Source: Gemmatimonadota bacterium
GTDB taxonomy: Bacteria; Latescibacterota; UBA2968; GCA-2709665
Assembly: GCA_028873695.1 (NCBI GenBank)
Contig: JAPPNU010000062.1
Coordinates: forward strand, 143,790-207,789
DNA: 64,000 nucleotides
Reading direction: 5' to 3'
This document shows positions 52,409 to 61,791 of this stretch, one piece after another. The notes beneath the pieces are model-generated. The model saw only the letters and a list, made by a program, of their open reading frames with translations, did not search any database and was not told the origin of the DNA. The position numbers and the translations under genes are program-made. The stretch's first letter is position 1, and each line of letters begins with the position of its first letter.

Positions 52409-54715
52409 ATGAGCAAGATACCGAAGATCGAGGCGATGGCAGTGCTTCTTGCGCTACTGCTATGCGTGCCGGATCCCTCGGCGGCACAGGAGAACCACAG
52501 GTTCCAGACGCGCGCGAAGGTGTGGGATATGTTCTGGAACTACGGGACCCAGGGCGTTTCCGAAGACCCGGACGCCTGGCTTAGCTATTACCGCCAGATG
52601 GGCATGCAATACCCCGGCGTGTGGACGCGACAGTATTCCACGGAATTCCAGGACTATTGGGGAGAGCGGAGCTGGGGTTCTTTGCATCCGGCCTACGCGG
52701 CCTTGTTCGAGTCCACGGCCACCATGCCCGGCTTCAGCACGTACATAGCGACTCGGGCGCCGGACGACCCCGAGGGCGAATACTACGTGTCGATTTCCAA
52801 GCCCCGCGCAATCACTGACGACATCAGGATGATGTCCTACGATGCGTCCATTGGGCCGGAGGCGAATATCGGGTACCCGAACTATTCTCCCGTCGGGCCC
52901 GCGATGGCCAACTGGTGGCCGGGGGAGCAGCCGGTGGAAAGCAGGTACGTCACCGAGATTCACAACTACCGGTACGGCCACTATATGGATTCCGATAAAG
53001 ATAACTTCCCCGAGAGCCTCCTCATCATGCGCTGGACCACGAAGCGGGGGATTACGGTCACCAAGAAAGTCTATACCTGGAGCTATCCGGACTACGACGA
53101 CTTTCAGATCATGGAGTACGAGTTCGAGAATACGGGGGACTCGGACGGGGACGGCGCGGCGGACGTGAACGGCGGCGCCGGGCTGCAGCTGAACGACACG
53201 TTTTTCGCTTTTTCCGTCCGCTTCTTCATCTCCCAGTCAGGGCACGGATGGATGAACTACGATGCCTGGTACCGGCGAACCAGGCCGACCGACAACGACG
53301 ACTGGTTCAAGTTCACCGAGGCGGCCAACTACGATGGGCCGGCGTCGGGGACGGGCATGAAAATGTGGTACGCCTTTGACGGCGATAACCCCTTGATGCC
53401 GAGTGACGACATTGGCAAGCCGTACAACCCGTCTACGGCCAATCCCGGATATGCCGGGCGGCCCTCGCAGGTGCGGGTCCCGGGCGAATTGACGGCATTT
53501 CAGTACGCGGGATTCGCTCCAATTGCGTACCTGCCTTCAACCTCGAACGATCCAGGCGCCTTTTCCTACGACACGAAAGGCGACAACAGCTATGTCGCCC
53601 CCGGGATCGAAGACCAGCCCCATACCGTAAGATGGTGGGAATACCGCAATCGGGGCGACTTCGATGAGCCGGACCAGGACAATCATTCCTACCAGGAAAT
53701 CTACGACATGCTGGTGGGCGCCGAATCCGATATCAAGGATAATCCACCGGTGGTCGGGGCCTGGCACGGGTCGATCGCGTACGGTCCCTACGACCTGGCG
53801 CCGGGCGAAAAGGCGAAATTCGTCTTCGTCCTGGCGGCGGCCGCACCCGTGGAAGAGAATATCTGGGGTTGGGCCAAGCAGGGCAAACAGGAAGAGATGC
53901 GTACGGACAAGGCGTTCAACAACCTGGTCAAGCACGTCAACCGGGCCAAGGAAGCCTTTCAGTGGAACTACGATCTCCCCGACGCGCCCCCCGACGTGAA
54001 AGTTGATGCAGGCGTGACGACGGATGGCTTCATCAATCTGGTATGGGACGACACGGCCGACGGCGCGGCCAATCCGGACTACTCGGGTGCGGAGGCCAAC
54101 GACGTGTTGGGCTACCGGGTCTACCGGTCTCTCTTCAAGCGTGACGACTGGGAACTGATGGTGGAAATCCCGACGAAGTCAGACATATTCTACAGCGGCG
54201 GCAAGTACGAATTCATCGACAAGAAATCGATTGCGGGATTTCTGTATGACTACAGTGTCCGAACCTACAGCGCCGCGCACAACGACTGGAACGGAACGGG
54301 TATGGCCATTCCGTCATTGGAGAGCGGCAACAGTTCGCCGGAGCAGTGGGTGAACGGCGTCAAGGTCTCGACACCCTATGTCCCGTCCACGGCGCAGTCC
54401 GACCAGCTGGACCGGAAGGTGATCGTCACCCCCAATCCATACCGGGATGACGGCGCCCACGCCTACGAGAACAAGGGACAGATCCGGTTTCTGAACATCC
54501 CGCGCAAGTGCCAGATCCGGATATATACGGTGGCCGGGGACCTGATCGCCGAGGTGAATCACGACGACCAGGGGCGGGGCGAGACCACCTGGAGCCAGAC
54601 AACCATAGATAACGTCGGCTCTGCTTCCGCGGGCGTCTACTTCTACGTTGTCGAATCGCAGGTGGACGGCACGTCCGGAAAGACGCAACGGGGAATTTTC
54701 GTAATCAGCAAGTGA
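52409..54715 (+). CDS. Secreted protein with C-terminal type IX-like sorting domain
   Basis: A 768-aa exported protein. A signal peptide (MSKIPKIEAMAVLLALLLCV..., near SAAQ) is followed by about 500 residues rich in Trp, Tyr and Asp with no family I can name, then an FnIII-like segment (GFINLVWDDTADGAAN...LGYRVYRS). The last 90 residues match the Por-secretion/FlgD-type sorting tail: VIVTPNPYRDDG, CQIRIYTVAGDLIAEV and GVYFYVVES. AAGGAGA precedes the ATG. Its place between a TonB receptor and a PorV-like barrel suggests a surface partner of the receptor. Confidence 0.82.
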   Translation: MSKIPKIEAMAVLLALLLCVPDPSAAQENHRFQTRAKVWDMFWNYGTQGVSEDPDAWLSYYRQMGMQYPGVWTRQYSTEFQDYWGERSWGSLHPAYAALFESTATMPGFSTYIATRAPDDPEGEYYVSISKPRAITDDIRMMSYDASIGPEANIGYPNYSPVGPAMANWWPGEQPVESRYVTEIHNYRYGHYMDSDKDNFPESLLIMRWTTKRGITVTKKVYTWSYPDYDDFQIMEYEFENTGDSDGDGAADVNGGAGLQLNDTFFAFSVRFFISQSGHGWMNYDAWYRRTRPTDNDDWFKFTEAANYDGPASGTGMKMWYAFDGDNPLMPSDDIGKPYNPSTANPGYAGRPSQVRVPGELTAFQYAGFAPIAYLPSTSNDPGAFSYDTKGDNSYVAPGIEDQPHTVRWWEYRNRGDFDEPDQDNHSYQEIYDMLVGAESDIKDNPPVVGAWHGSIAYGPYDLAPGEKAKFVFVLAAAAPVEENIWGWAKQGKQEEMRTDKAFNNLVKHVNRAKEAFQWNYDLPDAPPDVKVDAGVTTDGFINLVWDDTADGAANPDYSGAEANDVLGYRVYRSLFKRDDWELMVEIPTKSDIFYSGGKYEFIDKKSIAGFLYDYSVRTYSAAHNDWNGTGMAIPSLESGNSSPEQWVNGVKVSTPYVPSTAQSDQLDRKVIVTPNPYRDDGAHAYENKGQIRFLNIPRKCQIRIYTVAGDLIAEVNHDDQGRGETTWSQTTIDNVGSASAGVYFYVVESQVDGTSGKTQRGIFVISK

Positions 54716-54796
54716 GACGGCCGATTTCCGGGTTCGTAAGACAGTAGCTCGATTTCTCATGGAGCCAATCAACCGATACGGAGAAGGAAGAGACCT

Positions 54797-55750
54797 ATGA
54801 AACGGATCTTGTGGATTGGAATCGTGGCGTGTGCGGGATACGCGATGTTGATTCCCGAAGCCGCTTACTGCGACACACAGAAGCGGCTCGGTCAGGCCGT
54901 ATTCTCCGTACACAAGGTGGACCATGGGGCGCGTGTCGCCGGCATGGGCGGGGCGTTTACGGCCATCGCCGACGACATCAGCACGATCTTCGTCAACCCG
55001 GCCGGACTCACGAATGTCGAGGAGCGGGAATATACCCTTGGGTACACCCGATGGCTCGTCGATACCCGGTTCTACTCGGGCGCCCTCGCCTACAACACGA
55101 CGCGGGGTGTGGTCGGCCTGGCTGTAATGGCGTTTTCGGTTCCGGACGTGGAGGAGACGACGATTTACCAGCCGGTCGGGACCGGCCGCATGCTGGAAAT
55201 CGGCGACTTCAGCGTTGGCGCTTCGTACGCGACGAAGTTGACCGACAAGCTCTCGTTCGGATTCCAGGTGAGGTGGACGCAGGAAACCATCGACGTCGAC
55301 AGGCTGACGGGCGTGGACTTCAATTTCGGCACGACGTTCAACACCGGATTCAGAAGCCTTCGGCTCGGGATGGCGTTCAAGAACCTGGGCAGGGACATCG
55401 AGTCCCGCGAACTCAACTATCAGATGCCCGTCGCCTTCGATTTCGGTTTCGCAATGGATGTCTTCGGAGAAAAGGGCGGCGACGCCACGTATCTGACGCT
55501 CACCGGAGAAAGTCACTACGCGACGGATTACTCCGAGCCCCGGTATCGCATCGGCGGCGAACTCTGGCTGCAGAACGCATTCGCGTTGCGCGCCGGTGTC
55601 AAACCCGGATACGATACGGAAGTCTTCAGCTTGGGTCTGGGATTGAAGGTCAAGCCCGTAGAGGGCAAGGTGGTTCGCGTGGATTTCGCGTACAGCGACG
55701 GAAACGACTTCGAACCGCCGCTTCGATTCAGCCTGAGCGGATCGTTCTGA
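54797..55750 (+). CDS. PorV/PorQ-like (UPF0164) outer-membrane barrel
   Basis: A 317-aa outer-membrane protein. A signal peptide is followed by ARVAGMGGAFTAIADDISTIF and VNPAGLTNVEEREYTLGYT, the hallmark N-terminus of the UPF0164/PorV family, then amphipathic strands ending in Phe (RFSLSGSF). In type IX secretion PorV shuttles cargo carrying C-terminal sorting domains, and the upstream gene encodes such a tail. It is the last gene of the unit and is followed by a strong terminator. Confidence 0.85.
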   Translation: MKRILWIGIVACAGYAMLIPEAAYCDTQKRLGQAVFSVHKVDHGARVAGMGGAFTAIADDISTIFVNPAGLTNVEEREYTLGYTRWLVDTRFYSGALAYNTTRGVVGLAVMAFSVPDVEETTIYQPVGTGRMLEIGDFSVGASYATKLTDKLSFGFQVRWTQETIDVDRLTGVDFNFGTTFNTGFRSLRLGMAFKNLGRDIESRELNYQMPVAFDFGFAMDVFGEKGGDATYLTLTGESHYATDYSEPRYRIGGELWLQNAFALRAGVKPGYDTEVFSLGLGLKVKPVEGKVVRVDFAYSDGNDFEPPLRFSLSGSF

Positions 55751-55793
55751 CGAGAGACTGACATCGTTTCATCCGCTTCGTTCAAGTGTCAAG

Positions 55794-55822
55794 AAAAACC
55801 CCGGTTATTGCCGGGGTTTTTT
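55794..55822 (+). terminator. Strong terminator of the TonB receptor operon
   Basis: CCCCGG (55799-55804) and CCGGGG (55811-55816) form a perfect stem with a TTATTG loop, extended by A5/T6 pairing. TTTTTT follows at once. It is 44 bp past the PorV-like stop. Confidence 0.92.
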
Positions 55823-56011
55823 GTGTACGCGCCCTCTCAATTACTTTTCGCCGGCAGCACCCGGGCGTCGGCCACTCGCGACCGGGCGGCTGTCGCGGCG
55901 CGGGAGACGGGGAGCCTTTCGAGTGAGGGCGAAAATGACCGTTGGCCGCGCCAGTGACGGTGGGGATTTTCAAGGTTGGTGTACAGTCCTGTAAGGCTCT
56001 GTGTACGAATC

Positions 56012-56043
56012 GACAAACCTTAATGGACCATTAGACAAACTTC
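56012..56043. promoter_or_regulatory. Palindrome flanked by direct repeats upstream of LRR gene
   Basis: TAATGGACCATTA (56021-56033) is a perfect 6-1-6 palindrome. GACAAACCT on its left (56012) and GACAAACTT on its right (56035) are direct repeats 23 bp apart. The arrangement resembles a dimeric repressor or activator site; no regulator is linked. Confidence 0.4.
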
Positions 56044-56185
56044 AAGAAAATATCATCAAAAAAGACCTATTTTTCAGAGATAGTTCAACATCTTTTTTGT
56101 ATTTTTTGTAGGAAAACGTGAAGGACGTCGCATCCGGACGGAATTCGGGACGACATCATCATCAATTCACCAGCAGGGATGTCCA

Positions 56186-58513
56186 ATGATTCGGAAACCA
56201 AATCTGCTGTTGATCGGCGCCCTGGCAGTCCTTGCCGCTTCTGTTTCTGCATCTGGCGGCGATGACGTGGCGGACGATCGATCGATAGATCGTTTCGGAA
56301 GTAACGGATCGGCAAACCGTACGATTGGCGGCGCCTCATTTGCTGAGTTTTCCGTTGAGTACACGACGATTACGGCTGGCAAACGCGCAGTCGCGGATGC
56401 GATTACGACCAGCGCCTCGCCCTCCCCTGATTTCGACGGCGACAATCACGTTGGATTCTCGGACTTTCTGATTTTCGCGAGGGCGTTTGGGTCGCGACAG
56501 GGCGATGCGGGGTACAATGACGCGCAGGACCTGAATTCCGATGGTTCGGTAGACTTTACGGACTTTCTGATCTTTGCACAGAGCTTTGGAGGTCCGCCGC
56601 CGTCAACGGGCGGAAGTGATGGTGCAACAGCAGTTGCCATTCCGGACGAGAATCTGCGCGCCGTCATTGAAGACAGTCTCGGCAAGGCACGAGGTGCAAC
56701 AATCACTCAAGCAGAGATGACGACCCTGACTCGCCTGTTTGCTTCCAACAGTAATATCAGCGATCTCACAGGGCTTGAATATGCAATTAACCTGACGTTT
56801 CTCAATCTTGGCAGCGCGATAGTTGGCGGGAATTGGACAAACAACAATAATGTATCCGACCTCGCTCCGCTTTCCGGCCTGACCAGTCTGGAGATATTGA
56901 GCCTTTCCAGGAATGACATAAGGGACGTGACCCCGTTATCGGGCTTGAGCAATCTTGAAGCGCTTTTGCTTTCCAAAAATAACATCACGGACGTCACCGG
57001 GCTATCGGGCTTGACCAATCTGGTCGAATTGGGTCTTTCACGCAACGGTATAAGGGACGTGTCCGCACTCTCGGGGTTGACGCGTCTGAGAGAACTCTAC
57101 CTTTACGAAAATAAAATCGCGGACGTCACCGGGCTGTCGGGCTTGATCCGTCTGGAGTGGCTGGATCTCTTCGACAACCGCATAAGGGATGTGTCCGCGC
57201 TGTCGAATCTGACGAGTTTGAATTGGCTATGGCTATCCGACAACGACGTCACGAACCTCGCGCCACTGGTATCAAACAGGGGACTGGGACGTGGCGACCT
57301 GGTCGACGTGATGAACAATCCGTTGAACGCCGCTTCTACCGACAGGCACATTCCAGCACTTCGACACAGGGGTGTTGAGGTCCACGTCGTGTCCATGGAC
57401 TCGATTTCCGTCATGATTCCGGATGCCAACCTTCGGGCCGTTATCGAAGAGACTCTCGGCAAAGCTCAGGGCACACGGATCACACGGGCGGCGATGATCA
57501 ACTTGACCAGCCTGGAGGCGCCGGACGAGGGTATTCGCGATCTCACCGGGCTTGAAACTGCGGTTAATCTGACGCGGCTGGATCTTTCAGGCAACCGCAT
57601 TTCAGACGTCACGTCCTTGTCCGGCCTGACCCGTCTGGAATTCCTGGACCTTTACGAAAACAGCATTTCGAACATTATACCCCTCCCGGGCCTTACACGG
57701 CTGGATACCCTGGGCCTGGGCTACAACAGCCTTACCAGTATGTCTGCGCTTGTGTCCGCCTTAAAAAACTTGACCAACCTGAGAGTGCTGGGAATTGCGG
57801 GCAACGGGATATCCGATGTTTCGGCGCTGTCGGACTTGACCCATCTGGAAATTCTGGACCTCTCCGACAATAATATCTCAAGTGTATCTGCGCTTTCGTA
57901 TCTGATCAACCTGAAGGGTCTGGCTCTTTCGGACAACGGCATCTCGAATATATCGGCCCTTTCGGGCCTCATTCGGCTGGAGGGCTTAGGTCTGGACGAT
58001 AATCGCATTTCGGACGTGTCCGCACTATCGAACTTGACCAGACTGAGCGTACTATGGCTTGCCCGCAACCGCATCTCGAATGTATCAGCCCTGTCAGGGC
58101 TGACCCGCCTGGAGTTTTTGGATATTGATGACAACAACATCTCGGATGTGTCTGTACTATCGAACTTGAGCAACGTTGAATGGCTATGGCTTGCCGGCAA
58201 CGGCGTATCGAATGTTTCTGCGTTATCGGGCTTGACCCGTATTGAATGGCTGGATCTTGCAAGCAACCGGGTATCGGACCTCGCGCCGCTGGTTGCTAAC
58301 ACCGGGCTGGGTAGCGGAGACCTGGTTGACGTGACGAACAATCCATTGAGCGCGACGTCAATCAACGTGCACATTCCGGCTCTTGAGGGCAGGGGCGTCG
58401 ATGTGTCAGTTGGCGCATCCAAGCTGGCAGTAGGCAAGAAGAGACGAGACTTGCTTCCTGCACTGATGGAGAGATACAGGACTGAATCTGCCGGAAGCAG
58501 GCTTTTCAAATGA
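56186..58513 (+). CDS. Secreted dockerin-like/leucine-rich repeat protein
   Basis: A 775-aa exported protein. The signal peptide (MIRKPNLLLIGALAVLAASV...) is followed by two dockerin-type calcium loops, DFDGDNHVGFSDFLIFARAF (about 91-110) and DLNSDGSVDFTDFLIFAQSF, which could anchor or stabilise it. Two blocks of roughly 22-residue leucine-rich repeats of the internalin-like L-x-x-L-x-L-x-x-N-x-I-x-D type follow. Each block is introduced by a cap of the form IPDxNLRAVIExxLGKA. The repeats imply a curved protein-binding surface on the cell exterior. Lower GC than the neighbours is consistent with a variable accessory gene. It converges on the GspE-like gene. Confidence 0.85.
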   Translation: MIRKPNLLLIGALAVLAASVSASGGDDVADDRSIDRFGSNGSANRTIGGASFAEFSVEYTTITAGKRAVADAITTSASPSPDFDGDNHVGFSDFLIFARAFGSRQGDAGYNDAQDLNSDGSVDFTDFLIFAQSFGGPPPSTGGSDGATAVAIPDENLRAVIEDSLGKARGATITQAEMTTLTRLFASNSNISDLTGLEYAINLTFLNLGSAIVGGNWTNNNNVSDLAPLSGLTSLEILSLSRNDIRDVTPLSGLSNLEALLLSKNNITDVTGLSGLTNLVELGLSRNGIRDVSALSGLTRLRELYLYENKIADVTGLSGLIRLEWLDLFDNRIRDVSALSNLTSLNWLWLSDNDVTNLAPLVSNRGLGRGDLVDVMNNPLNAASTDRHIPALRHRGVEVHVVSMDSISVMIPDANLRAVIEETLGKAQGTRITRAAMINLTSLEAPDEGIRDLTGLETAVNLTRLDLSGNRISDVTSLSGLTRLEFLDLYENSISNIIPLPGLTRLDTLGLGYNSLTSMSALVSALKNLTNLRVLGIAGNGISDVSALSDLTHLEILDLSDNNISSVSALSYLINLKGLALSDNGISNISALSGLIRLEGLGLDDNRISDVSALSNLTRLSVLWLARNRISNVSALSGLTRLEFLDIDDNNISDVSVLSNLSNVEWLWLAGNGVSNVSALSGLTRIEWLDLASNRVSDLAPLVANTGLGSGDLVDVTNNPLSATSINVHIPALEGRGVDVSVGASKLAVGKKRRDLLPALMERYRTESAGSRLFK

Positions 58514-59814
58514 TTCAGGGCGCATTGATGCCGCAAATGCCGTGTTCTGCAAGAAACCTCGCCCGTTTGCGGGCTCCCCGAGAAGCCGTCGCCGCACCCC
58601 TGACACCCCGCGACCACACCGACCTGAGTATCTTCCTCGATTCCGATGCGCGCAGCTTCGTCCGGATCGATCCGGCGCCTGCGTGAACATTCGCCACATA
58701 ACCGGCGTACAACCGCCTTCTCCACGGCGCCGAGGAACGCGCGACCCACCGCGGTCCCGTCGACTTCAAACTCAGTCAGCCTCCCCAGCGCCTCCTGCAG
58801 GCTGCCCGCACTGACGTGAGCGAGCACGACGGCGCCGCCGCGAACCCCCTCAAGGAGCGCCCTGGCCTCAGCGGCGTCGCGGACTTCATCCACGACGAGT
58901 ACCTGGGGACTCATCCGAAACGCGGTCCGCCAGAGTTCCCCCGCACTGGTTTCCCCGCTGTCACGCAGATCCAGTTGAATCAGCTGCTCCGCCCTGAACC
59001 CCGTTCTGTGGTCGACACACACGACCAGCCTTCCCGATTCCGCCCATTCGCGCGCCAGCGTGATCCGGTTTCGGTCGTCTTCAGGCGTTCCGGATCCAAT
59101 CTGAAGGATCAGCCCCGGCCGCGACACGAAATCCTGCCTGATTCGCTTCGCCTGATCCGATGTATAGCCCAGGTCTTCCAGGGACGAATTCTCACAGTCG
59201 GTGAAGAGCCGGATATGGAAATGGGAGCCGAGGCCCGTCGGGACTTCAGTCAGGCGCATCTGGCACGCCGGTTCAATCCACGACCTGCTGAACATGCCTT
59301 CACGGATTCCCGATGAGCCATCCTCCTTCAGGTCTGTAAGTCCCGTCAGCCAGGCGACCAGCGGTTCACGCAGGCATGCTTCGAAGCGGGCTGCTTCCCG
59401 GCAGCGGCCGACGTTGTACAGCAGTCGCATGCCCTCGTGCAGAGGATCCAGGTGGACGTCGCGAGCGCCCGCGCGCAGCGCGTCCTGCAACACGCGTTCC
59501 CCGATTTCGGCCACCTGCTCGCCGGTTTCTTTCCCACCAACGTCCGCCATCGCCGCCCAGGATTGGTTCTCCAATCTTCCGGCGAAGAAAGACAGCCATT
59601 TCCCAACGACCTCCCTGAGCAGACGGCGGTCCTTTTCGAGCTCTCCGGCATACCGCCTGACTTCATCGGGCGGGAACCACAGGCGCCGGTCGATTTTCTC
59701 CCCCTTGAGGGTCTTGTCCAGGACGCGGCGATAGATCTCAGGACGGCTCAAGCCCAGCATTTCCACGGCTTCATCCAGGGAGATGTGCCCGCCTTCAGGA
59801 CGGTCCATGCTCAT
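57721..59814 (-). CDS. HTH-GspE/PilB-like protein without Walker A
   Basis: A helix-turn-helix of excisionase/MerR type (ISLDEAVEMLGLSRPEIYRR, residues 11-30) is fused to a GspE/PilB secretion-ATPase domain. RDVHLDPLHEGMRLLYNVG matches the family N2 region, VLVVDEVRDA (305-314) is Walker B-like and AHVSAGSLQEALGRL the His-box region. CGEC and CQGC retain the zinc tetracysteine. The Walker A site (234-246) reads GLILQIGSGTPED and lacks GKT, so ATP hydrolysis is doubtful. After about residue 419 family likeness ends and the frame runs antisense through the LRR gene to 57721. A +1 shift would stop at 58515, so the true end is uncertain. Confidence 0.6.
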   Translation of the reverse strand: MSMDRPEGGHISLDEAVEMLGLSRPEIYRRVLDKTLKGEKIDRRLWFPPDEVRRYAGELEKDRRLLREVVGKWLSFFAGRLENQSWAAMADVGGKETGEQVAEIGERVLQDALRAGARDVHLDPLHEGMRLLYNVGRCREAARFEACLREPLVAWLTGLTDLKEDGSSGIREGMFSRSWIEPACQMRLTEVPTGLGSHFHIRLFTDCENSSLEDLGYTSDQAKRIRQDFVSRPGLILQIGSGTPEDDRNRITLAREWAESGRLVVCVDHRTGFRAEQLIQLDLRDSGETSAGELWRTAFRMSPQVLVVDEVRDAAEARALLEGVRGGAVVLAHVSAGSLQEALGRLTEFEVDGTAVGRAFLGAVEKAVVRRLCGECSRRRRIDPDEAARIGIEEDTQVGVVAGCQGCGDGFSGSPQTGEVSCRTRHLRHQCALNHLKSLLPADSVLYLSISAGSKSRLFLPTASLDAPTDTSTPLPSRAGMCTLIDVALNGLFVTSTRSPLPSPVLATSGARSDTRLLARSSHSIRVKPDNAETFDTPLPASHSHSTLLKFDSTDTSEMLLSSISKNSRRVSPDRADTFEMRLRASHSTLSLVKFDSADTSEMRLSSRPKPSSRMRPERADIFEMPLSERARPFRLIRYESADTLEILLSERSRISRWVKSDSAETSDIPLPAIPSTLRLVKFFKADTSADILVRLL

Positions 59815-60626
59815 TCCTCCCGTTTCAGATCGATCGCCGTCGCCGGAACCGTGACGGCCAGCCCTGCGGTTTCGAAGGCGGTCCGCATGCGGATGACCAC
59901 CTCGCCAAAGACGTTCATGTTGTCCGCGTCGCTCCAGGCGACAACCATCATCTTCACGTCTTCCGCCGTGACTTCCGACATCCTGCAGGTCGGCGCCGGA
60001 TCGTCGAGAACCTCCTCGTGCCGGGTCAGAACGTCGAGGGCGACGTCCGCAACCCAGTCGACGTCGACGTCATACGGCACATTGACGGGGATGCGGATGG
60101 CACGTTGCCGCAGTGAGGAGAAGTTGACGATCTTGTTGCGCCAGATCACCGAGTTCGGTACGACGAGGCGCACGTTGTCGAGGGTCACCAGACCGGTATA
60201 GGTCATCTTCACTTCAGTCACCCGCCCGATCTGCGGCGGCGGCCCGAATTCGATCAGGTCGCCCTGTTTGAACGGTTTGGCCGCCAGCATCATCAACCCT
60301 GAAAAGTAGTTGGCGATGGACCGGCGTGCGCCTAATCCAATGATGATTCCGCTGATACCGAACGTGGTGAGTACCGCGTCCAGCGGGAAGCCGGCCTGCT
60401 TCAGCCCCGAAACCCATCCCACAATCAGGACCAGGTAGCGTAGAACGGTACCGAAATAGTCCCACAGAATCGTGTCCCATTTCATTCGCCGTGCCGCGCG
60501 TGTGACCAGCCGTTTGACCAGGCGGCTGGCCAACCAGGCGAACGCAATGATGAAGAGCCCTTTCAGCAAATCCGGAAGGACGTTCAGGAACCACTCATGG
60601 ATTTCGACCAGATAAGCCTCAGCCAT
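59811..60626 (-). CDS. MscS-family mechanosensitive channel
   Basis: A 271-aa inner-membrane protein with three N-terminal helices and the pore helix GISGIIIGLGARRSIANYFSG, the glycine/alanine-rich TM3 of MscS. The conserved beta domain follows (KPFKQGDLIEFGPPPQIGRV, VVPNSVIWRNKIVN). It releases solutes on hypo-osmotic shock. It overlaps the K+ channel gene by 8 bp upstream and the GspE-like gene by 4 bp downstream. Confidence 0.93.
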   Translation of the reverse strand: MAEAYLVEIHEWFLNVLPDLLKGLFIIAFAWLASRLVKRLVTRAARRMKWDTILWDYFGTVLRYLVLIVGWVSGLKQAGFPLDAVLTTFGISGIIIGLGARRSIANYFSGLMMLAAKPFKQGDLIEFGPPPQIGRVTEVKMTYTGLVTLDNVRLVVPNSVIWRNKIVNFSSLRQRAIRIPVNVPYDVDVDWVADVALDVLTRHEEVLDDPAPTCRMSEVTAEDVKMMVVAWSDADNMNVFGEVVIRMRTAFETAGLAVTVPATAIDLKREE

Positions 60627-61779
60627 TCGAGGCGCCCTCCGTTTCGCCCAGGGCGCGCTGCGCCATCAGCCTGCCGCCCAGGGTGGACGGAGAGATGATC
60701 TCGTCGACGCCGATGCCCTGCACTTTCGCGACGTTCTCTTCGTTTTCGATCCGGACGACAATGCGGAAATCGTTACGATCCCCTTCTTCACGAAGCGCGC
60801 ATGCCGTTAACGCAACCAGCGTGTTGACGGCGTCAGAGTCCGTTGCGATAATCACGGCGGCGGCGCCGGGAAGATTGGCGCCATCCAGGACTTCGCGTTC
60901 CGTGGGATCCCCCCGGAGTACGTCGAAGCCCCTGTTCGACAGAACTGCGACCGCGTCCGCGCAATCTTCGATGATGACGAACGGGACGTTGCGCGACTGC
61001 AACTCGTGAACAATGCTCTCGGAGACCGCTGTGTGCCCGCACACCACCATGTGATTCACGGTCTTCTGGAATTTGCTCACAACGGCAAAAACTCCTTTCA
61101 GGCGGTTTTCGATCAGCGGCCCCACCAATACCGTCAGAGCCGTCAAGAACAGGCCGATGCCGATGCTCACCATAGAAACGGCGAACCACTTGGCGTTGGC
61201 GCTTGTGGGTAGGATGTCTCCGTAGCCAAGGGTCGTAAACGTGACGACCGTGAAATAAACAGCGTCCGTCCAGCTTTCGACCCCTTTGAATTCGGTGCGC
61301 AGCAGATAGACGCCGGCAATCCCGTAGGTCAGCGCGAAGACGATCGAAATCACGGCGATTACTTCCGCGTAGTTCCACCTGTAGCGTTTACTCGTACGAG
61401 TGTATTCCCCGCGAAAAATTCCAAGAAGCACAAGGCCCGACGCGGACAGGATCCAATATTTCAGGGACAGCCCCTGATAAAGCTGATAGGTAATATTCAA
61501 CAGAAGCGCCGCGATCGCTCCGTTTCGCGCACGCCGGCGCCGCTCGGCCAGGCCCTTGCCCAGCAGGACGAACGCGATCCCCAGGGATACTTCTACGAAA
61601 CCGCCAAATTGCGGCGCGGGCACCACCTTTAGGTAATCTCGCACCTCATCCAACTCGTCCGCGAGATACCGGTCAAGGTGAAAGACCTCACTCAAACCGG
61701 CCGCCACGGAGTAGAATCCGTTCGCCACCATCAGGACGGCGACCAGATAAGGCGCGTAGCGAAAAAACAGCTGTTTCAT
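60619..61779 (-). CDS. Potassium channel protein with RCK (TrkA-N) domain
   Basis: A 386-aa membrane protein. Several N-terminal helices lead to a K+ pore with the selectivity filter TFTTLGYGDILP, then a cytosolic RCK domain (HMVVCGHTAVSESIVHEL, FVIIEDCADAVAVL, DVLRGDPTEREVL). The nucleotide loop CGHTAVSE differs from the usual GxGxxG, so the ligand may not be NAD. The upstream amidohydrolase lies 12 bp away, and it overlaps mscS by 8 bp. Together with MscS it suggests control of ion flux during osmotic change. Confidence 0.92.
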   Translation of the reverse strand: MKQLFFRYAPYLVAVLMVANGFYSVAAGLSEVFHLDRYLADELDEVRDYLKVVPAPQFGGFVEVSLGIAFVLLGKGLAERRRRARNGAIAALLLNITYQLYQGLSLKYWILSASGLVLLGIFRGEYTRTSKRYRWNYAEVIAVISIVFALTYGIAGVYLLRTEFKGVESWTDAVYFTVVTFTTLGYGDILPTSANAKWFAVSMVSIGIGLFLTALTVLVGPLIENRLKGVFAVVSKFQKTVNHMVVCGHTAVSESIVHELQSRNVPFVIIEDCADAVAVLSNRGFDVLRGDPTEREVLDGANLPGAAAVIIATDSDAVNTLVALTACALREEGDRNDFRIVVRIENEENVAKVQGIGVDEIISPSTLGGRLMAQRALGETEGASNG

Positions 61780-61791
61780 GGCCTTCCTGCG

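Larger units (their letters stand above)
55751..56185. other. Intergenic region upstream of the LRR gene
   Basis: A 435-bp gap. It contains the terminator of the receptor operon, a GC-rich stretch without a gene, and then an AT-rich stretch (about 56010-56115) with a palindrome and direct repeats that may regulate the LRR gene. Confidence 0.6.
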
